DNA of 64,000 nucleotides. Source: Nocardioides sediminis (GTDB lineage: Bacteria; Actinomycetota; Actinomycetes; Propionibacteriales; Nocardioidaceae). Positions 32,765 through 40,881 of this stretch are shown here, in pieces. Numbering within the stretch: position 1 is the stretch's first letter; each line of letters begins with the position of its first letter. The position numbers were made by a program, and so were the translations under genes. The stretch is from contig NZ_PZYZ01000008.1 of assembly GCF_003047295.1 (NCBI RefSeq), positions 124,001 through 188,000 of the forward strand, in the 5' to 3' direction. The notes under the pieces were generated by a model, which was not told the DNA's origin, searched no databases, and saw only the letters and a program-made list of their open reading frames with translations.

Positions 32765-34828
32765 GTGGTGCCACCCGAGAGGCCGAGCGCTGCCGACGCA
32801 CTGGTCGGACGCCTGCTCGACGGCCGCTACCGCGTCGGCGGGCGCATCGCCCGCGGGGGGATGGCCAGCGTCCACGAGGCCACCGACATCCGGCTCGACC
32901 GCACCGTCGCGGTCAAGGTGATGCACCCCGGTCTGGGGGACGATGACGACTTCGCCCAGCGCTTCGTGCGCGAGGCCCGGGCCGCGGCGCGGCTCAACCA
33001 CCCCCACGTGGTGGCCGTCTACGACCAGGGCGACGACGACGGCACCGTGTTCCTGGCGATGGAGTACGTCCCCGGGCACACGCTGCGCGACGTGATCCGC
33101 AAGGAGTCGCCGATGTCGCCGCTGCGCGCGCTGGACCTCCTCGAGCCGGTCGTCTCGGCCCTGGCCGCCGCGCACCGCGCCGGGCTGATCCACCGCGACG
33201 TCAAGCCGGAGAACGTCCTGATCGGCGACGAGGCGCACGGCGGCGCCATCAAGGTCGCCGACTTCGGGCTGGCCAAGGCGGTCAGCGCCGACACCCAGCA
33301 CACCGCCACCGGCGGCGTCCTCATCGGCACGGTGTCCTACCTGGCCCCCGAGCTGGTCGTGGACGGCCGGGCCGACGCCCGCGCCGACGTCTACGCCGCC
33401 GGCGTCGTCCTCTACGAGCTGCTCACCGGGCGCAAGCCGCACGAGGGCGAGAGCCCCATCCAGGTCGCCTACCGCCACGTCCACGAGGACGTGCCCGCAC
33501 CCTCCGCGCTCCAGCCCGGCCTCCCGGCGTACGTCGACGCCCTGGTCGCGCGCGCCACCAGCCGCGACCGGACCCAGCGCCCCGCCGACGCGGGGGTGCT
33601 GCTGCACCAGGTCCACCGGGTCACCCAGGCGCTGCGCGAGGGCGTGGCCGACGACCCCGAGCTCGCCGCCGACCTGCTGCCCGTGGCCCTGGTGGATCCG
33701 CACGTCCCCGACGAGGAGGAGTCCGAGGACACCACCCCCGAGCCCTTCGACGCCGTCGAGATGGCCACCCTGAGCGCGCGCCTGCAGCCCCCGCCGGGCG
33801 ACCCGCGGGCGGGGATCGTGGACGCCGCCCACCACACCACCGCCTTCGACCGCACCGCCGTACGGACGGAGCCCCCCGCCGGTCCACCCGCGGTCCGCCG
33901 GCCCTCGACCCCGGCCCCGGTGGTCACCACGCCGCGCCGGCGCTCGGTCCGCGGTCCCCTCGCACTCGTGCTCGCCGTGCTGCTCGTGGCCGGGCTGGGC
34001 GGAGGCGCCTGGTGGTTCGGCTGGGAGCGCTGGACGGTCACGCCCGGCGTCCTCGGGGTCGACCAGGCGACTGCCGCGGCCCAGCTCGGCGAGGCCGGGC
34101 TGGACGCGGAGGAGGGCGACCCGCGCTTCTCCGAGACCGTCGCGGCCGGCCTGGTGCTGGGCACCGAGCCCGAGCCGGGTGACCGCGTCCTCGACGGTGG
34201 GACCGTCACCCTGATCATGTCGCTGGGCCCCGAGCGCTACGAGGTGCCGGCCCTCAAGGGCATGACCGAGGACCAGGCCCAGGACGCCCTCGAGCAGGGC
34301 AACCTGGCGTTCGGCGAGAGCGTCGAGAAGTTCTCCGAGAAGGTGCCGGCCGGCCAGGTCATGAGGACCGTCCCGAAGCCCGGCGAGGTGCTCAAGCCCG
34401 ACGCACCGGTCGACCTGGTGCTCAGCAAGGGGCGCCGCCCCATCGAGATCCGCGACTGGACCGGCGAGGACGCCGGTGAGGCGACGACCGCGCTGGAGAG
34501 GCGCGAGCTGGTCGTCGAGGTGACCGGCGAGGAGCACAGCGACACCGTCGCCGAGGGCGACGTGATCTCGCAGGACCCCACCGCCGGTCCGCTCTACAAG
34601 GGCGACACCGTGCAGCTCGTCGTCTCGAAGGGACCCGAGCTGGTCGAGGTGCCCGAGGTCAAGAGCATGGGGGTCGAGGCCGCCACCGAGCAGCTGGAGG
34701 CACTCGGCTTCGAGGTCGTCGAGGAGCGGGCCGACCTCTACCTCGGTCTCGGCTTCGTCGCCAGCTCCGACCCCTCCGCCGGGTCGATGGCGCCCAAGGG
34801 TTCGACGATCACGCTCTACCTGGTCTGA
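32765..34828 (+). CDS. pknL: PASTA-domain Ser/Thr protein kinase (PknL-like)
   Basis: A 687-residue membrane kinase. The kinase domain covers about 20-285: glycine loop GRIARGGMASVHEA, Lys51 in VAVKV, HRDVKPEN (Asp145) and DFG (166-168). A charged juxtamembrane segment leads to one helix near 398-420. The outside part holds four PASTA repeats (about 424-687), which bind muropeptides or lipid II in the family. The GTG at 32765 follows GGAGG by seven bases. The location beside an Rv2175c-like gene and upstream of class II aroG matches the mycobacterial pknL locus, so PknL is the best name. It probably adjusts wall synthesis and division. Confidence 0.9.
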   Translation: MVPPERPSAADALVGRLLDGRYRVGGRIARGGMASVHEATDIRLDRTVAVKVMHPGLGDDDDFAQRFVREARAAARLNHPHVVAVYDQGDDDGTVFLAMEYVPGHTLRDVIRKESPMSPLRALDLLEPVVSALAAAHRAGLIHRDVKPENVLIGDEAHGGAIKVADFGLAKAVSADTQHTATGGVLIGTVSYLAPELVVDGRADARADVYAAGVVLYELLTGRKPHEGESPIQVAYRHVHEDVPAPSALQPGLPAYVDALVARATSRDRTQRPADAGVLLHQVHRVTQALREGVADDPELAADLLPVALVDPHVPDEEESEDTTPEPFDAVEMATLSARLQPPPGDPRAGIVDAAHHTTAFDRTAVRTEPPAGPPAVRRPSTPAPVVTTPRRRSVRGPLALVLAVLLVAGLGGGAWWFGWERWTVTPGVLGVDQATAAAQLGEAGLDAEEGDPRFSETVAAGLVLGTEPEPGDRVLDGGTVTLIMSLGPERYEVPALKGMTEDQAQDALEQGNLAFGESVEKFSEKVPAGQVMRTVPKPGEVLKPDAPVDLVLSKGRRPIEIRDWTGEDAGEATTALERRELVVEVTGEEHSDTVAEGDVISQDPTAGPLYKGDTVQLVVSKGPELVEVPEVKSMGVEAATEQLEALGFEVVEERADLYLGLGFVASSDPSAGSMAPKGSTITLYLV

Positions 34829-34833
34829 CCCCC

Positions 34834-34839
34834 TACCCT
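34834..34839 (+). promoter_or_regulatory. -10 element of predicted leaderless nfo promoter
   Basis: TACCCT with a 6-base gap to the GTG at 34846. Confidence 0.5.
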
Positions 34840-34845
34840 CCTCGG

Positions 34846-35733
34846 GTGACACCCGAGCTCCGCAACCCGATCGGCACGCACGTCACCGTCGGCAAGGGGC
34901 TGGTCGCGGGCGCGCTGGCGAGCGTCGCCGAGGTGGGCTACGAGGCCCTCCAGGTCTTCACCGGCAACCCGCGCGGGTGGGCGCTGACCCCGGGGAAGCC
35001 GGCCGAGGACGAGCGCTTCCGGGAGGAGTGCGCCCGCCGCGGCCTGCGCGCGTTCATTCACGCGCCGTACCTCGTCAACCCCGGCTCCCCCACCCCGCTG
35101 ACCTGGGACCGCTCGGTGGCGACCGTCGCCCACAACCTGCGCCGCGCCGCCGAGATCGGTGCCGAGGGGGTCGTCGTGCACACCGGCTCGTACGTCGACC
35201 CGACCGGCTCGCACGACCAGCGCGAGGCCGCGCTGCGCCGGGTCCGCGAGGGGCTGCTGCCGGTGCTGGAGGCCCTCGGGGACGACGCCGCCCCGTGGCT
35301 GCTCCTGGAGCCGACCGCCGGACAGGGCCAGTCGCTGTGCGCCGGCGTGGACGACCTCGAGCCCTACCTCGCGGCCCTGGACCTGCACCCGCGGGCGGGC
35401 ATCTGCCTCGACACATGCCACGTGTTCGCCGCCGGGGCCCCGCTCGACGAGCCCGGCGGCGCGACCGCGACGGTCGACCGGGTCGTGGAGATCGGCGGGC
35501 CGGGCCGGCTGCGGCTCGTCCACGCCAACGACTCGATGGACGTGCGCGGGGCCTTCAAGGACCGCCACGAGCGGATCGGCGAGGGCCACATCGGCGTCGA
35601 CGCGTTCCGCGAGCTGTTCGCCCACCCGGCCACCGAGGGCGTGCCGTTCATCCTGGAGACCCCGGGCTCGCGCGACGTCGGCAACCCGGACCGCGAGATC
35701 CTGCGGCGGCTGCGGGCGGAGGCGGCGGCGTGA
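34846..35733 (+). CDS. nfo: Deoxyribonuclease IV (AP endonuclease, Nfo type)
   Basis: A 295-residue TIM-barrel endonuclease IV. It cuts DNA at abasic sites and uses three zinc ions. Metal-binding signatures seen include GTHVTVGKG, IHAPYLVN, VVHTGSY, LLLEPTAG, CLDTCHVFAAG, LVHANDS, and the closing HERIGEGHIG. GTG 34846 follows TACCCT by six bases. Its stop overlaps the next gene's GTG (GTGA), so the EamA gene is coupled. The protein complements DinB and DnaE2 as the repair theme of the window. Confidence 0.94.
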   Translation: MTPELRNPIGTHVTVGKGLVAGALASVAEVGYEALQVFTGNPRGWALTPGKPAEDERFREECARRGLRAFIHAPYLVNPGSPTPLTWDRSVATVAHNLRRAAEIGAEGVVVHTGSYVDPTGSHDQREAALRRVREGLLPVLEALGDDAAPWLLLEPTAGQGQSLCAGVDDLEPYLAALDLHPRAGICLDTCHVFAAGAPLDEPGGATATVDRVVEIGGPGRLRLVHANDSMDVRGAFKDRHERIGEGHIGVDAFRELFAHPATEGVPFILETPGSRDVGNPDREILRRLRAEAAA

Positions 35734-36620
35734 CCGAGCGGCGTACGTCACTGCTCGCGACCTTGGCGCTGCTCGCGATGACGGCGGCGTGGGGGTCGAC
35801 GTTCTTCCTCATCAAGGACCTGCTCGACCGGGTGCCGACCCTGGACTTCCTGGCGGTCCGGTTCGCGATCGCCAGCGCCGCGATGCTGCTGGTCGCGCCG
35901 CGGGCGGTCGCCCGCCTCTCGCCGGCGGTCCGACGCCACGCGATCGTCCTCGGCCTGCTGTACGGCGTCGCGCAGATCCTCCAGACGGCCGGGCTCGCGC
36001 ACACCCCGGCGAGCGTGAGCGGCTTCATCACCGGGATGTACGTCGTCCTCACGCCGGTGCTCGCCGCGCTGATCCTGCGCACACGCATCACCGCCGTCAC
36101 GTGGGCGGCCGTGGCGCTGGCGACCGTCGGGCTGGGCGTGCTGACGCTGAGCGGGTTCAGCCTCGGGTACGGCGAGGCGATCACGCTCGTCTCCGCGGTG
36201 CTCTACGCCCTGCACATCGTCGGGCTGGGCGCGTGGTCGACCCCGCGGGACGCCGTGGGCATGTCGATCCTCCAGATCATCGTCATCACCGTCGTGTGCT
36301 TCGTGGCGACCGTCCCCGACGGGATCGTGCTCCCCTCGACCGGCCGCGACTGGCTCTCGATCGTCTACATGGCGCTCGTCGCCGGGGCGCTCGCGATGCT
36401 CGGCCAGACCTGGGCGCAGGCGCACCTCCCGCCCACCCGGACGGCGATCATCATGAGCATGGAGCCGGTCTTCGCCGCGTCCTTCGCCGTGTGGCTCGGG
36501 GGCGAGGGCGTCACCGTCCGGCTGCTCGTGGGCGGGCTGATGGTGCTCACCGCCATGCTCGTCGTCGAGCTGGTCCCGCGCCGCAAGGTCGAGGCCGAGG
36601 TCTCCCACATCGCCGTGTGA
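35730..36620 (+). CDS. EamA/DMT-family transporter
   Basis: A 296-residue protein of ten membrane helices with two EamA repeats. The opening TLALLAMTAAWGSTFFLIKDLLDRVP is the family signature; the second repeat begins near GYGEAITLVSAVLYALHIVGLG. Members export or import metabolites such as amino acids; the substrate is not readable. Start is GTG 35730 (VTERRTSLL), overlapping the nfo stop by four bases. The frame extends upstream only as the shadow of nfo. A zinc-ribbon gene follows after 30 bases. Confidence 0.9.
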   Translation: MTERRTSLLATLALLAMTAAWGSTFFLIKDLLDRVPTLDFLAVRFAIASAAMLLVAPRAVARLSPAVRRHAIVLGLLYGVAQILQTAGLAHTPASVSGFITGMYVVLTPVLAALILRTRITAVTWAAVALATVGLGVLTLSGFSLGYGEAITLVSAVLYALHIVGLGAWSTPRDAVGMSILQIIVITVVCFVATVPDGIVLPSTGRDWLSIVYMALVAGALAMLGQTWAQAHLPPTRTAIIMSMEPVFAASFAVWLGGEGVTVRLLVGGLMVLTAMLVVELVPRRKVEAEVSHIAV

Positions 36621-36637
36621 CGCTCGCCGAGGTGGCC

Positions 36638-36643
36638 TACCAT
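36638..36643 (+). promoter_or_regulatory. -10 element of predicted leaderless zinc-ribbon gene promoter
   Basis: TACCAT with a 7-base gap to the ATG at 36651. Confidence 0.5.
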
Positions 36644-36650
36644 CTCGCCC

Positions 36651-37439
36651 ATGAGCACCTGTGCACGGTGCGGTCACGAGCTCGGAGTGGGCCGCTTCTG
36701 CACCAACTGCGGGCACCCGATCGGCGAGCCCGTCCCCGAGTCCGAGGTGCTGCCCCGCCTCGACGACGCGCCCCTGCCCACGCAGGCCGACGACCGGCCG
36801 ACGTGGCTGCTGCCGGTGGTCGGTGCCACCCTGGCCCTGCTCCTGGTGGCCGCGCTGCTGGCCTGGCTGGGCCGCGACGACGACCCCGGCACCACCGGGG
36901 GCCGGGCCACGGGCCGCGCCTCCTCGGCTCCCGAGCGCGCCCAGGAGCGCAGGCCGGTCAACGTCGCGCCCACCGCGCGGGTCGAGGCTCCCGCGGCCGC
37001 CGAGGCGACCACCGACCTCGACGGCACCCTCGTCGGCTACGCCGCCTCGCAGCTGGTCGACGGGACGCCCGAGACCTGCTGGCGGGTCGGCGGGGACGGC
37101 TCCGGCAGCACCATCACCTTCGCCCTGCGACGGCCCACCACGCTGTCCCGCGTCGGGCTGGTCAACGGCTACGCCAAGCGCGTCCCCAATGGGACCACGC
37201 TCGTCGACTGGTACCCCCTCAACCGACGGGTCACGTCCGTCGAGTGGGTCTTCGACGACGGCACCACCGTCGCCCAGGACCTGCGGGAGGTGCGTCGCAT
37301 GCAGGTCCTCCGGGTGGACCCGGTCACGACCCGGACCGTGCAGCTGCGGATCCTCGGCGTCACCGCCCCGGGCACGGGCCCCCTGGGCCGCGACTACACG
37401 GCGATCAGCGAGGTCCTGCTCACCGGCACCCGGGCCTGA
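36651..37439 (+). CDS. Zinc-ribbon single-pass membrane protein with discoidin-like outer domain
   Basis: A 262-residue protein in three parts. Residues 4-20 form a zinc ribbon, CARCGHELGVGRFCTNCG (two CxxC pairs). A membrane helix (LLPVVGATLALLLVAALLAWL, about 53-73) and a low-complexity linker follow. The C-terminal 140 residues resemble a discoidin/NADase-type glycan-binding domain: YAASQLVDGTPETCWRVGG, STITFALRRPTTLSRVGLVNG, GRDYTAISEVLLTG. The layout suggests a cytoplasmic metal-binding head and an outer carbohydrate-binding domain. Actual ligand unknown. A strong terminator hairpin follows at 37448. Confidence 0.82.
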   Translation: MSTCARCGHELGVGRFCTNCGHPIGEPVPESEVLPRLDDAPLPTQADDRPTWLLPVVGATLALLLVAALLAWLGRDDDPGTTGGRATGRASSAPERAQERRPVNVAPTARVEAPAAAEATTDLDGTLVGYAASQLVDGTPETCWRVGGDGSGSTITFALRRPTTLSRVGLVNGYAKRVPNGTTLVDWYPLNRRVTSVEWVFDDGTTVAQDLREVRRMQVLRVDPVTTRTVQLRILGVTAPGTGPLGRDYTAISEVLLTGTRA

Positions 37440-37447
37440 GCACGCCA

Positions 37448-37475
37448 ACGGCCGGGCCCCGTGGGGCCCGGCCGT
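37448..37475 (+). terminator. Strong GC hairpin terminator
   Basis: ACGGCCGGGCCCC, then GT, then GGGGCCCGGCCGT: a perfect 13-base stem with a two-base centre, just 9 bases after the zinc-ribbon stop. There is no T run, which is usual for actinobacterial terminators. It lies between convergent genes and could stop both. Confidence 0.8.
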
Positions 37476-37509
37476 CGCGGCGTACGCCTGGATCAATCCG
37501 CGGCTCGCC

Positions 37510-38334
37510 TCACTTGACCTCGGACCGCATCACCAGGGCGAGGCCCACGGCGAGCGGCGCGACCAGCCACACGAGGCCGCTGGTGCCGAGCTGTGCCCAG
37601 TACTCCCCCGTCATCGTCTGGTCGTAGAGCCGCGAGGAGGCCAGGTTGAAGTCCACCCACGGCTGGAGGTCGGCGAACCACGACTGGACGCCGGCGAGCA
37701 GCATCAGCAGGCCGGGCAGGACCAGCGAGTAGACGAAGTAGGCCACGATCGCCGCCGCCGAGCTGCGCAGCAGCACGCCCAGCATGAAGCCGATCGTCAT
37801 GCCGAGCACCTGCGCCAGCACGATCTGGGAGAACTCGGTGACCGAGATGTTCCAGTCGGTGGGCACGCCCACGATGCTCGAGCCGAGCAGGTTGCCCAGG
37901 GCGCCGATGCCGAGGGCCACGAACATCGAGGCCACGCCGACCAGGACCGCGGCGATGGCCTTGGCCGCGATGGTGCGACCGCGACGCGGCACCATCGTGT
38001 ACGTCGTGAGGCCGGTGCGCTGCGAGTACTCACCGGTGACCGAGAGGATCGCGATCATCGGCAGGACCACCGACATCGGCACCCCGATCGCGCTGGCGAA
38101 GAGCTCGAAGTCGATGTCGGCGTCGGGAGCCCACAAGATGGCCGCCCCGGTCGCGAGGACGGACAGGATCGCGATGCTCATCAGCATCCAGAACCCCGCC
38201 CGGGTGTCGAACATCTTGCGCAGCTCGACCGACACGACCCGGCCCAGCCCGATCGGGGGGACGGACCGGCGCTCGCGCGGCACGGCCGTGGTGGGGGTGC
38301 TGGTCGTGCGGGGCTGGACGGTGGTGGCGGTCAT
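37510..38334 (-). CDS. ABC-2 family permease
   Basis: A 274-residue protein with six membrane helices. The cytoplasmic start (VQPRTTSTPTTAVPRERRSV) leads to LGRVVSVELRKMFDTRAGFWML, the common entry of ABC-2 permeases (VELRKMFDTR), then helices including MLMSIAILSVLATGAAI, VLPMIAILSVTGEYSQRTGLTTY and VLPGLLMLLAGVQ. The motif TGEYSQRTGLTTYTMVPRRGR is characteristic of this permease group. Start ATG 38334 overlaps the ATPase stop (ATGA). The pair forms an exporter of unknown cargo. Confidence 0.88.
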   Translation of the reverse strand: MTATTVQPRTTSTPTTAVPRERRSVPPIGLGRVVSVELRKMFDTRAGFWMLMSIAILSVLATGAAILWAPDADIDFELFASAIGVPMSVVLPMIAILSVTGEYSQRTGLTTYTMVPRRGRTIAAKAIAAVLVGVASMFVALGIGALGNLLGSSIVGVPTDWNISVTEFSQIVLAQVLGMTIGFMLGVLLRSSAAAIVAYFVYSLVLPGLLMLLAGVQSWFADLQPWVDFNLASSRLYDQTMTGEYWAQLGTSGLVWLVAPLAVGLALVMRSEVK

Positions 38335-39227
38335 GCCGCTGCTCCTTCTCGCTGGGTGTCGGCGGTGAGCTCGAGGAACATGTCCTCCAGGCCGGCGCCG
38401 TCGCCGGACCTCAGCTCGGTGAGGGGGACGCCCGCGCCGAGGGCGACGCGGCCGACCAGGTCGGGGGTGGCGTCGGTGCGCAGGCCGCCGTCGACGGCGC
38501 TGCACGAGACGCCCTGCGCGGCCAGCGCCCGGCCGAGCACCTCCGCGTCGGGGGTGCGGACGAGCGTGCCCGCTCCGGCGAGCAGCTCGGCCTTGGTGCC
38601 CTGCGCGACGATCCGCCCCTGGCCGATGACCACGATGTCGTCGGCGATCACCTCGATCTCGTGCAACAGGTGCGAGGAGAGCAGCACCGTGCCGCCGCGG
38701 CGGGCGAAGTCGCGCAGCAGGTCACGCATCCAGCGGATCCCGGCGGGGTCGAGCCCGTTGGCGGGCTCGTCGAGGATGAGGACCCGCGGGTCGCCGATGA
38801 GGGCGGCCGCGATGCCGAGGCGCTGCCGCATGCCCAGGGAGTAGTTGCGGACCCGGCGGCCCGCCTCCTGCGGCGTGAGGCTGACCAGGTCCAGCATCTC
38901 CTCGACCCGGCCCTTGGGCAGGCCCATGGTCCGCTGGGCGATGGTGAGGATCTCGCGACCGGTGCGGCCGGCGTGCTGCGCCGAGGCGTCGAGGAGCACG
39001 CCGACCTCGTGGCCGGGGTTGGTCAGGTCGACGAAGCGGGCGCCGTCGATGAGGGCGGTGCCGGACGTGGCCGGGGTGAGGCCGACCATGATCCGCATCG
39101 TGGTGGACTTGCCGGCGCCGTTGGGGCCGAGGAAGCCGGTGACCCGGCCGGGCCGGGCGGTGAAGGTGACGTCGTCGACGGCCGTGAAGCCGCCGTACTT
39201 CCGGGTGAGTGACTCGACTGTGATCAT
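38331..39227 (-). CDS. ABC-2 exporter ATP-binding protein
   Basis: A 298-residue ATPase: Walker A GPNGAGKSTT, Q-loop region, signature YSLGMRQRLG, Walker B VLILDEPANGLDP, H-loop LSSHLLHE. The start MITVESLTRKYGG at 39227 matches the family; a GTG three codons upstream (39236) is possible. The permease gene follows with a four-base overlap. Together they resemble two-gene bacitracin- or antibiotic-type exporters. Confidence 0.9.
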   Translation of the reverse strand: MITVESLTRKYGGFTAVDDVTFTARPGRVTGFLGPNGAGKSTTMRIMVGLTPATSGTALIDGARFVDLTNPGHEVGVLLDASAQHAGRTGREILTIAQRTMGLPKGRVEEMLDLVSLTPQEAGRRVRNYSLGMRQRLGIAAALIGDPRVLILDEPANGLDPAGIRWMRDLLRDFARRGGTVLLSSHLLHEIEVIADDIVVIGQGRIVAQGTKAELLAGAGTLVRTPDAEVLGRALAAQGVSCSAVDGGLRTDATPDLVGRVALGAGVPLTELRSGDGAGLEDMFLELTADTQREGAAA

Positions 39228-39337
39228 GGGCCCCACGCTCTCCCGGCGGGCGGGCCCCGCACATCGGGGACAACGCTGGGAACGACCACGGCCCCACCCT
39301 GAGGGCTCCTCGGGGTCGCCCCCGAGGATGCGGCTCC

Positions 39338-39343
39338 TACGCT
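39338..39343 (+). promoter_or_regulatory. -10 element of predicted leaderless GNAT gene promoter
   Basis: TACGCT with a 6-base gap to the GTG at 39350. Confidence 0.5.
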
Positions 39344-39349
39344 GGCAGC

Positions 39350-39880
39350 GTGCCCCGCACCGTGATCACCGCCATCACCGAGCCCGGCCAGCTCGCGGCA
39401 GCGGTCGACGTGTGGGCGGCGGCGCGTGCCGCCGGCGGCCGGCCCCCGACACCCGGACGTCGCGCGCGGGTCGAGGCGAGCATCGAGGCCAGGGTCCGCG
39501 ACGGCGACGTGGCCCTGCTGGCGACGTACGGCGAGAAGCCGGCCGGGATGGCCCTCGCGGAGCCGTACGCCGAGGGCGGGGTCGTCGATCCCGCCTGCGG
39601 GCACGTGGCGATGGTGTTCGTCTCGCCGGGCTACTGGGGCAGCGGCATCGGCGGCCGGCTGCTGCGCGCCCTGCAGTCACCGCCCGCCGGCACGGCGTGG
39701 ACGCGGCTGAGCGTGTGGACGCGCACCACCAACCGCCGGGCGCTGCGGCTCTACGACTCGAGCGGGTTCCTCGACACCGGCGACCGGTCGACCCTGCACG
39801 AGGGCGAGGAGATCACCCGGCTGGAGTGGCGGCGACCCGGCGGAGCACCGCCGCCGCCCGGCGCGCGTCCTCGGCGCTGA
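39350..39880 (+). CDS. GNAT-family N-acetyltransferase
   Basis: A 176-residue acetyltransferase. The acetyl-CoA motif is VFVSPGYWGSGIGGRLLRAL (about residues 89-108), followed by the NRRALRLYDSSGF motif near 130. It probably acetylates a small molecule; the substrate is not readable. GTG 39350 is six bases after TACGCT. The C-terminus (GAPPPPGARPRR) lies in a 68-base overlap with the convergent threonine aldolase gene, an unusually long tail-to-tail overlap. Confidence 0.86.
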   Translation: MPRTVITAITEPGQLAAAVDVWAAARAAGGRPPTPGRRARVEASIEARVRDGDVALLATYGEKPAGMALAEPYAEGGVVDPACGHVAMVFVSPGYWGSGIGGRLLRALQSPPAGTAWTRLSVWTRTTNRRALRLYDSSGFLDTGDRSTLHEGEEITRLEWRRPGGAPPPPGARPRR

Positions 39881-40823
39881 CGTCGAGGTGGGTGACGAGG
39901 CGTACGGCGCGGGGCCCGACCGGGGCGACCCGCACGCCCTCCTCGGCGGCCGCGGCGACGAAGCGCCCGGCGTCGTCGCGCTCGACGACGACGATGTTGG
40001 TGTCGACGGTGTCGGGATCCACCCCGCAGGCCTCGGCGAGCAGCCGGGCGTGCTCGTGGTCCTCGGCCAGCCGCTCGACGTGGTGGTCGAGGGCGTGCAG
40101 CCCGGCCGCCGCCAGGATGCCGACCTGCCGCATCCCGCCCCCGAGGCGCTTGCGCCACACGCGGGCCTCGGCGATCGCGTCGCGGCCGCCGATCATGAGC
40201 GAGCCGACGGGAGCGCCGAGCCCCTTGGACAGGCAGACGGCCATCACGTCGGCGATCGCGCCGTACTCCGTCAGCGGCGTGCCGGTGGCGACGTGGGCGT
40301 TCCAGATGCGGGCGCCGTCCATGTGGAGGCGGGTGCCGACCCCGTCCGCCCACGCGCGGAGGCTCGTCAGGTCATCGATCGGCAGCACGGCTCCGCCGGC
40401 GAAGTTGTGGGTGCACTCGACCGAGACGGCCGCGGTGGCGACGAAGAACGGACCCATGTCGGGAGCGAAGAGGTGCTCGATCGCGGCGAGGTCGACCTGG
40501 CCTCGCGGGTGGGTCCAGGTGCGCATCGTCAGGCCGGTGATCGCACCGTGCGCGCCGAGCTCGGCGCGGGCGATGTGAGCGCTGGACTCGCACAGCACCT
40601 CCTGCCCGGCGCCGACCAGGCTGCGCACCGCGAGCACGTTGGCCAGTGACCCGGTCGGGGTGAACAGCGCCGCCTCGTGGCCGAAGAGCTCCGCGACCCG
40701 GTCCTCGAGCGCGTTGACCGTCGGGTCCTCGGCGTAGACGTCGTCACCCACCTCGGCGCTCGCCATCGCGGCGCGCATCGCCTCGGTCGGCCGGGTCAGG
40801 GTGTCGGAGCGCAGGTCGATCAC
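39813..40823 (-). CDS. Low-specificity L-threonine aldolase
   Basis: A 336-residue PLP enzyme that cleaves L-threonine or allo-threonine to glycine and acetaldehyde. Motifs: DLRSDTLTRPTEAMR at the start, VGDDVYAEDPTVNALE, LHMDGARIWNA, and the PLP lysine in VCLSKGLGAPVGSL. Start is GTG at 40823. Overlaps the convergent GNAT gene by 68 bases. Position next to DAHP synthase is not obviously functional. A -10-like TGGGAT at 40830 is poor. Confidence 0.92.
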   Translation of the reverse strand: MIDLRSDTLTRPTEAMRAAMASAEVGDDVYAEDPTVNALEDRVAELFGHEAALFTPTGSLANVLAVRSLVGAGQEVLCESSAHIARAELGAHGAITGLTMRTWTHPRGQVDLAAIEHLFAPDMGPFFVATAAVSVECTHNFAGGAVLPIDDLTSLRAWADGVGTRLHMDGARIWNAHVATGTPLTEYGAIADVMAVCLSKGLGAPVGSLMIGGRDAIAEARVWRKRLGGGMRQVGILAAAGLHALDHHVERLAEDHEHARLLAEACGVDPDTVDTNIVVVERDDAGRFVAAAAEEGVRVAPVGPRAVRLVTHLDVSAEDARRAAAVLRRVAATPAG

Positions 40824-40881
40824 GCGCTCATCCCATCACGACCCGCTGTGCCGCGGCGGCGAGCGGTGTACGACGAGGCGC

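Noticed and set aside
31703..34852. A minus-strand frame of 1049 codons antisense to pknL and the transglycosylase gene
   Set aside because: Shadow of two well-supported genes; no domain.
40830..40835. TGGGAT as a leaderless -10 for threonine aldolase
   Set aside because: It lacks the conserved A at position 2 of the hexamer, so it was not counted.
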